Origin: Carettochelys insculpta
Lineage: Eukaryota > Chordata > Testudines > Carettochelyidae
Direction of reading: 5' to 3'
Length of the DNA: 64,000 nt
NCBI RefSeq assembly: GCF_033958435.1
Contig: NC_134138.1
Span: 190,375,298-190,439,297, forward strand
The notes under the pieces were generated by a model, which saw only the letters and a list, made by a program, of their open reading frames with translations, had not been told where the DNA came from and ran no database searches. This document shows positions 42,801 to 51,800 of the stretch, in pieces (the stretch's first letter is position 1; every line of letters starts with the position of its first letter). Position numbers and translations under genes: made by a program.

Positions 42801-45800
42801 TTATAACTTTTTAAATGGTGTTTTATACAAAATATTTTTCGTAAAGCATGTGAGCTATGTCATATTCCTATTCATAAGCATATTTCCATAAAGAATATAG
42901 GGTACAAACCCAAACCGATCCAGACTCGAAAGATCATCCTGTACATCAGCCTCATCACTCAGGATGATTCCCTCCTAGCACAAGTTTGTGGTTTGAAGCT
43001 AAGAATTTTAGGCCTGAAGAGAAGGCTTTCCATGAGTGTAAGAGGTACACTTTTGAACATAGAGAAACTATCTTTATCCAAAATAGAGGGTTACTCTCTG
43101 ACCCCACCAAAGTCAGGAGAAGCCTGTGAACACAGACACTGAAGACTTAGGCCTGAGTAGATCATCTTAGCAAGAGAGAGTGCAAATACGGGTACGGCTC
43201 CACATATTCTGATACTGGTTCCAGTGTGCAAAGCACAGGACAGACATTTTCCAGAACTGATGCAGTGCCTGTTCTGACATGGCCCCAGAAGGATTTTACT
43301 TCTACTGTGACCAGGAAGTTCCATATCTAGTGGTACTGCCAGTGGACTTACCATGCACCCCCACAGAGTCTGAGGTCTATTTTTTTTCTATCCTCATTGA
43401 CACACGTGCAAACCATTTGTATTCAGAGACATTACTTCAGAGGGACTGTGTCTACACTAGCATTTGGTTGTAGGAATAAGGGGATTTCAACGTCTGCGAG
43501 ATCCTTTCGAAAAGGACCCCATGTAGATGAGCCATGTGCGATCGAAAGTGGCATTTTCGAAGAGCTGCAGCTGCCATTATGCTAATGAGGCACTGCATAT
43601 TCATTGCAGCATCTCATTAGCATATCCCAAAGTGTCTCATTGGCATCCCCCTTTCAAAAGGGGGTGCTAGTGTAGACAAGGTCCCTCTGAAGTAGGGTCT
43701 CTGCATACAGCTGGTTTGCATGTGTCAGTGAGGATAGAAATTAGTAAATGAGCACCGCATTTGCATTGTTGAGTGCCCTCATTTGCATGACCTTGCAGGT
43801 AGCAGCATGCTGTGTAGACGTAGCCATTGTAAGAAAAGGTCAGATTCCAGATTACTAGCCTTACTGTACCAATGGGTGCATACAGCGACTGACAGGTGGG
43901 AGAGGAAGAATAACCTCTTCCTGGCAATGTCTACACTAGCACCCCGAGTCTTTGTGGTACCAGACAAAGATGGCCCTGGACAGAAGCCCTAGACCATCAG
44001 GTTTGCGTCTTCTGGCCAAGCATGATTTTGAAGGGACAGACAGTACTGTTATAGGTAAACACATGTAGGACAGCTACCTGGAGCTCCTGGCATGGCATCA
44101 CAAGATGTTACACTTTGATCTAGTCTTCTGTTGCAGGTACAGCTATAGGGATAGCTATATTAATCAGTTATCACATCTATTTCCTGGCAACCACCTTTTT
44201 TTTTTTGAACAGTGCTTGTGCTTGCTAATCTCCCATATGTGGAATACAGGTAGTGACCATCGCTCAAAGAAGAAAGGGAAGTTACTTACCTTTAACTGGA
44301 GATTCTTTAATAGATTGGTCCTTATCTGTGCTCTGTTCATTCCTTCTGTTTCGGATTGTTTAGATTTGGAGCACAAGGAGAGTGACAATACATGTGAAAC
44401 GGTGGCCACTGCTTACTAAAAATATTCCAGACTCAGGTGCATGGTATACATATGTGCCCTTGTGTGGAATACTGAGGGGACTACAAACCTCAATGAACTT
44501 CCAGTTATGGATAAATAACCTCTATTTGTCAATGGAGTAATATTTTAAATTGATTTAAATTAAAATAGAAGTTCTCTATTAGTGACACTTGAAGAAATTC
44601 ATTAAGGTATGATTTTATTTAGGAGATGCCAACAGACAAATAAGTGAATACAAATTTAAGCTTTCAAAAGCTGAACAAGATATAACTACCATGGAACAAA
44701 ATGTAAGTGCCTCTTACTGAATTTTTTTTTTATATAGTAAATATAGATTGGTAACAGTGATTTTTGTGCATAGTACAAAATTTTAAGACCATTTTTATTA
44801 GATATTGTAGATTCCATAATTAATTTTTATCTGTTCTGTGATTCACCACAACAGCTTTTTCAGCAGCACTACATTCATACTTATGGTACCGTTTTCTTAC
44901 AAATGAATGTTTCTTCATAATGTCACCATAAAAGATAATGTAGATATTGATATTATGGAGTTAATTTACCAAAACTACCACCATACTGTAGAAAATAAAA
45001 AGGAATCGAAGTTGTGTTTTTATTGCGTAAACTGAATTGTTGTCTTAATACTGTGTAGGGAAAAAAGTATGCTCGATTTAGGGAGATACAAATAATTAGA
45101 TTTCCTTATGTAGTAAACAGACCAGTAATTTACTTTAGGAATTCTTCTTGGTTTCCATAGTTTATAAAGAGCGAAATAATAGAATGCTTTGTGACCAAAT
45201 TAGAGTGTGTTTTAGTAAAAGGGGATTACTTCAGAAACTTGGCAAATAATTCAGTTACATAATGTAATTTATTTTTATCACTATGCTACATGTTTGATTT
45301 CGTTACTCTGCGAACTGCAGTAAAACATTAAAAAGTCAAAGTTACCAGAAGAGTTGAACTTGGTTGTACTAAACCAGTGAGTTTCCTAAAATACTGCTTT
45401 TCAATTTAAAAATGTTCTATTCTTAAATTGATTTATTCCGGCATTCAGAGTTGTGGCCCACCCTGTGAATTTGCCAGGGAAAATCTGCTAACTAAAGTCA
45501 CCTTGTTTTCCTCTTGACAGACATAGACACAGCCCTCCTATCAAGAATAGCAACAAGGAATAAATTCTCCTAAAATAAAAATATTTATTTAGATTGAAAT
45601 TACAATTAAAGCATAGAGAGAGAGAAAACAGTTTAAAGGAAGCAGCACAAACGCAACACTAATAATTTCACTTGAACAATCTATCATTCATTTACAATAA
45701 TTAAGCACATAGCAGTATATGAGGTACGTAACATTAAAATATTCAATAAGAGCTATCAGGCAATAATTAGATGAGTAGGGGAAGATGTCATTCAGAATTC

Positions 45801-48800
45801 AGGTATCCATCTTTATAGTTGAATCCATACACCGTAGGATGATAAACAGAATATTATATTAATTTTTATAGGTCTTAAAATTCCCTCTGAATCATCGTAA
45901 CTGGTTCTTTTGCTCTGTTCCAAGCTTAAGTGCAGTGTTTAGGGAACATGGGTTTGAAAGCTCATGGTGATGATTGTTAGCTTCAGAGGTAAATGCTGAT
46001 GAATGGCAGCAGTGTGAAAGCCCACTGGTTGCTGAAGCTGGGCTGCTGTTGTAGGCTCAAAACAATGTTGTTGGAACTCAAAATCCCGCTCCCCCTGGAC
46101 CTGGCTCAGCCCCCACAGCCCTGCTCACTACCTACGCATGGCTCCAGGTCACCCCCCACCCCTGCACCTGTCTCTGGCTCCAGGTCAATCTGGCCCTGGT
46201 TCAAAGCCACCAGCTCACCACCTGAGCCCAGCTCTCGCTCACCCCCCCGCTTGCATGGCTCTGGTTCGACCGTACCCCCTGCCACCCTAACCAACCTCAG
46301 GCTTAACCTCTGCCCTCCTCCCACAGCCCCAGCCCACCACCAGGCTTAACCCACCCCCCCCCTCCCAACTCCAGGACTTACCTTCCAAAAGGAGCTCCAG
46401 GTGCTCCTGCTGCTTCTCCAGCTGCAGAACATGCATTCTGCCGGGGGGAAAAAGCTGTCCCCGACTTACGCAAAATTCAAGTTACGGGAGGGTGTGTGGG
46501 AACACAACCCTTGTGTAAACTGAGGCACTACTGTAATTATGCTCTCCATACAATTTCCATACTGAGATGTGGCCCTCAAGCCAAAATGTTTGCCTACCCC
46601 TGATTTAGAGCCTAATAAGGCATTTTGGGTAAGTGAAGCAAAACATCTTGTCACAATAACTCGCAAACTAACTAGAGTGCTGAGTGTGCTTTAAAGCTAG
46701 TGGTTCCCATTCATGTTTTGTTTGGAACTCCTTTGCTATAGAGTTAGATTTCTACCCTGACCCATTGTCATGTTTCACCTGTCTTGTTTCCATGTATTTT
46801 GTCTGCCTTTCTTTTCCCTTTCTTTATTTTGCTGTGTCCGTCCTCCCTCCCCTGCCACCCCCAGTATCTTGCCTCCATTTCTCTGCTGCCTGTTTTCCAG
46901 TTTGCTTTACCTTCCTGCTCTTTACCTGCCCAGTTTTCTCTCTCACTCTTGCTAGTACTCCTCCATTCTCAGTCTACTCCCCCTGGGCTCACCCTGATGG
47001 CTGGGGTCAGGGGAGGGACCTCCTCTGGTAATTCTCCCTCAGTGGGTCTCCTTTCTTGCTGTCTCCCTGTTCTTTATATACCGTTTCCCTTTCTCTGCAA
47101 TCACAGCTTCTTCTGTACACTGATGTTCACAACCTTCTCTCCTGCTGAAGGTGCTGCAGATAATGCAGGGAGCAGTTGTGTGGACTGCGACATAGGAGAG
47201 GGGAGAAAGACAGTTGGGTAGCCTGTCCCATAAGAAGTCAGCAGCCATTTTTCTTGATGACTTACTTGATTTGCAGATTGCAAGACTTGAAGGCCAAGTA
47301 ATAAGATATAAAACTGCAGCAGAGAATGCAGAAAAAGTGGAAGATGAACTCAAGGCAGAAAAGAGGAAACTTCAGCGAGAGGTAAACTTGGATTTTTTTA
47401 TTAGTAAAACCAAATGTCAACAAATAATACTTGTAGCTGTGAGGGAGTAATTCTGGGAGCAGTCTGTTGGCTTCCAGCAAGAGGGCAAGAACTGCAAGTG
47501 ATCACACACAACTTTTTCTTCACTATGAAGGCTCAGGAACCTGATGCTGGACCAATGTATTTTTAAACATTTCTTTTCTGACTATCGCTGGCAGAGTTCT
47601 GCAGTATCTGCAAGCATTTCATTGACAATTGTCTTAGCTTACAGCAGTACTCTCCTCTTAAATTTTTTCTCTAAATTCTTGAACATTGCACCTAATGCTT
47701 TTTTTTTTACTATCATTTTAAGTGCATTGGTTCCTTGAATGAGTTCCATCCCATTTCCATTATTGCCACCTTTTTAATCTTTGCTTTCAAACCATTGCTA
47801 AGCTGACATCATCAGTAAATGTTTTTATTTGTTTATTAACAGCCTGTTTTAAATCTGTTTTTTCCCTTCAGTTGAAGTAATAAGGTATATGACTTTGAGC
47901 TTCTGAAGCCATCTTCACTGATACCTGGATTTATTCCACCTTTGTTTGCACTTTGTTCCCAGGCTGGAGCATGTTACATTGCAAACGTCATTTCGCTTAG
48001 ACTCATTGAGTACTGTCTTCTTCCAGTTCCAGTCCGTGACTCAGATAGAGATCCAAGCTGTGTAATCTTTTGTTACAACTTTTAATGTGTGACAAAACGG
48101 CTTCTTCATAAAAAGATGCTCAACCATGAGTGACCACAGTGAGAGGTCAGCCTAGAATATTAGGTCTCAGGAGCTGTCTACACCATACTTGAGGTGTGCC
48201 TCATGTCACTCAAGCTTGGACCTAAGGAGTTAGGCTATCCACCCACATATAAGCCTGCCCAAGTTGCCCCCTGCCACATCCACACTGCTACGTTTAGCAG
48301 TGAAGCTAGCAAGAATCTTTACTATATGCGCTGGGAGTCTTGTTGCTAACTACAGGACAGACCTACTTTTTTGGAATCTAATGTTCCAGAGCTGATGCCT
48401 CAGCAGTAGTTGAACATTGTCTATCATGTGTAGGTGAGCCTTAGCAACACTCCTTGCTTATGATGCTTAATGCGTCTAGGCAAAGCCCACATTAAGCAGC
48501 AACAATTGCTTTGCAGATCATTCACAAAATGAACTCAAGTGGTAATGGCTCTTCATCTGAAGCAGCAGCTTCTCAAATTGAAAATCACTCACAGGTGTGG
48601 AAAGTGCGGTTTTGCATCCTAGGGTTGTTCTCTTGCACATGCTACAGAAAGTCATGAGACGGAGGCAACTCCTAGTCCCATCAGAACTTGTGTCCCTCCT
48701 CCAGGTGTGGATAAGCACATAATGCATGCCAGTATGTGGGCTGGAGCAAGTCCTATCTGTCACTCCCCCCCACACACTCCATGGATTTCAGTGACACTAC

Positions 48801-51800
48801 AGCATAGACACCTGTTCCCACTCAGGGTATCTGTTAAGTGTAGTACTAATGAAAGCAAAGCCGCCACCACCCCCACTTGTTTCTGCACTAGTGGCCTATT
48901 GTATAAGAGCAGGCCTCCTTTGCCCTTCTGACCCAACCTCTCTCTTGGTGCAGGACTTTTCCAAGGCTGCATACTTTACAGCCTCAGTGGCTTGCCAGGT
49001 CACTGAAACTAGGGGTATGTCAATGTTGGAGCCTGATGCTTCCTTTCCATAGAAAAAATGAGTATGATCCCAGACTTGACCCAAGGGACCTCCTCAGCAC
49101 CCAGAACTTAAACCTTTTGGCTGGCACTGCCCCTGCTGCTGGGATGCTGGTCACTGCATTTCATCTTGGTACTGTCAGTTACTTTGATACCACTGCTCAC
49201 GTGAGGGTATGCAGTATTCCAGAAACCAACTATGCTCTATGCTGGCAGTAGTGGTTCCACTATTGGCACCAGTTGTCATCATTGTGGGTTACGGCTGAAT
49301 CAGTCTGGCTGCTTACACCAAAGTGATGGCTCCACAGCCATCTCTCAAAGCCCAGAATCTTGAAGTATTCAAGTAGGGATCCTTCTCTTCCTATTCCCTG
49401 GATGAGGGCCTTTCATGGAGCTCCATAAGTACCAGGACTGGCATTCTTCCCCTGGTCAGGCTGGAAGCACCTGGCCTGGCACTGACTTACTACCAATGCC
49501 ATAGCTATACCAGTGGCCTCCATGGAAACTGTGGGACTCTCCTCCATCTCAGAAGTCCTGCTTCTTGGTCTGAGGCAGAGGTCACCAGCCACGCATGTGA
49601 TGAAACAAAACAGCACTTTAAAGACTAACAATAATTTATTAGGTGATGAGCTTTCGTGGGACAGACCCACTTCTTCAGAATTTCCAGTCCAGACCCAGTT
49701 ATGCAGTCCAGAGGTCCCCAGAAAAATTGCAATAAAAACTGACAAATCAAATACAGAGCGCTGAAGGAGGGGGTGAGGGTTGGGGGATATTAAGCATCTT
49801 GCCTGAGATATGTCTGTGATGGTGACCCGGGATCCACCACAGAGCCAAGTACTGGTGATACTCAGAGCTTCCTGAATTGCCCCTGTCAGTCCAGCTGCAG
49901 GATTCAGCTTGAACACACTGAAGTGCCTTATCCTCATCCCCAGGTGATTCTTGAGTGCCAGGTTCTTCTGTCCTTTGGTACTGAAGGATGTCAAGACACA
50001 TTGGGAGCTGTTGTGGTGCTTGCCTCCCTGGGTATTCAAGCAGAGTTTTTGTAGGTAAACATCCAAAAGTTAGTGGATCTGTCCGTGAGAGTCATTCCCC
50101 GTTAACATTGTAGTCTGTGAGCCTACTACAGTCCTCTAGAGCATGCTAGTTTCAGCACCACTTTCACTGAAGTGCACAAGTAAGTGTTTCTTGATTTCTG
50201 TGCGGGGATTTGACGGGTTTTATCATGATCCAGCCCCAACCTCCTTAGTGATAAGTGGTGAACAATAAAACCAACAGAGCAGGTTTAAGTCGACTCCTAA
50301 GGAAGAAGACTTACTGCATGCATCTGGCTGGCAAAAAAGATTTATACCTCCTCTTTCTTGCAGATGCAAGCTACTAATCAGCAGGCATTGTACAAGTACA
50401 ACTTTTGACATCTGGACAACTGTGTCCAAATTAGTTCAAGATGTGCTGCCCAAGGCCTTGAGGGATAAATTTAGAGCATTTGTCACTGAAGGCTGCGTTG
50501 TGGCTGAAATGGCACCCCTGTTCAGGGAAGATCAGTTCATCACAGTTCCACAGTAGCAAGATCTTAACAGTTTCTTCATATATATCCTCTGTTCCAAGAG
50601 CTGGTTCATCTGTGGGACCTTAACATGTTCCTAGTGGTTCATCTCTTTGAGCCTCTAGAACCTTGTCCCTTTCTGCTGTAATGTCAGAAAATTTTGTTCC
50701 TGATTGCAACAACATCCAGCTGGAGTGGTGTGAAAATTGTAGGATCTGATAGAAGAGCCTACTTATACACAAATTGTACAAAGACAAGTAGACTTTAAAC
50801 GAAACTTTTTGTCAGGGTCATAAAATGGTTTGTCAGTTTAATGTGAACTAGGTTGTATACTCACCTGTATTTTTTCTTAAGGCATATTCATCTCCAGACC
50901 AGCAGCATTCTCCATACATTTAGATGTCACAATATGAAGCTTTGTGTGGATAGGACAAAACCATTCTGTGCTTCCCTGGGCCTTATTTGTCATATGAAGG
51001 ACCAATCAATCTTCACAGCGTCTCTCTCAATGAATAAAATAGTGTATCAAGACTGCATATGAGAGAATGTTTTTATGCCCCTCAGTAGAGGAGATTTCAT
51101 TTGATGGGAGTACAAACGATGTCAATAACAGTCTTCAGTGACATTTCCATATTGGAGATTTGCAGGACTTCTATGCGTTCATCCAGTTATGCCATTTCTT
51201 CATCTTCCAAGGTTGATACAAGCTTCAGAAGAGCAGTCCTGCAATCCTTGTGTAGGTAGACTCCAAGCCCTGCTTTCTGCAAAGGGTGTACTGCTTGAGA
51301 GTCATGTGACATACATGACTACAACTATTCAAAGAAATGGCTACTGACTGTAACTGTGCAAAAACAAGCAGTCCTGTAGCACCTTAAAGACTAAATTTTA
51401 TTCATTAGCTTTGAGCTTTCATAGGGAACACCCACTCCTTCAGATTCAAATTATTAGTCTTCGAGGTGCTCCAGGACTGCTTGGTTTTTTTGCGAAGATA
51501 CAGACTGACAAAGATACCCCTGAGACGACTGTAACTGTTGCTCTTCAAGATGTGACGTAGACATATTCTATAACCCATCATCTTCCCCCTCTGCGTGGAG
51601 TTCTGTCAAAGATTCAGCTTCTCTGTTTCTGCTGTAAGTGGAGGCAAATTTCATGAATACCCAAAAAAAACCTAAACACATTCTTGGTTTAGTTTAATCC
51701 CACCTACCTCCTATCATTATGATAGAAAGTACAACAGATGAGTACTCATCTAAGAATCCAGCGTGTTCTGTAACTAGCACATTCAAGTGTGCACAGTTTG

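Larger units (their letters stand above)
44703..47276 (+). other. LRRFIP2: LRRFIP2 intron with DNA-transposon remnants
   Basis: Nothing clear before 45,420. About 45,520-45,900 looks repeat-derived but is unclassified. The Tigger-like and hAT-like ends at 46.1-46.6 kb are listed separately. 46,750-47,160 is pyrimidine-rich without a gene. Confidence 0.45.

Noticed and set aside
45993..46349. 118-codon Pro/Ser-rich ORF
   Set aside because: Falls in the GC-rich tandem interior of a Tigger-like element.
49413..50066. 217-codon minus-strand ORF
   Set aside because: It lies within the DIRS-like region, spans a PLE-arm repeat, has no recognisable domain and is antisense to the element.
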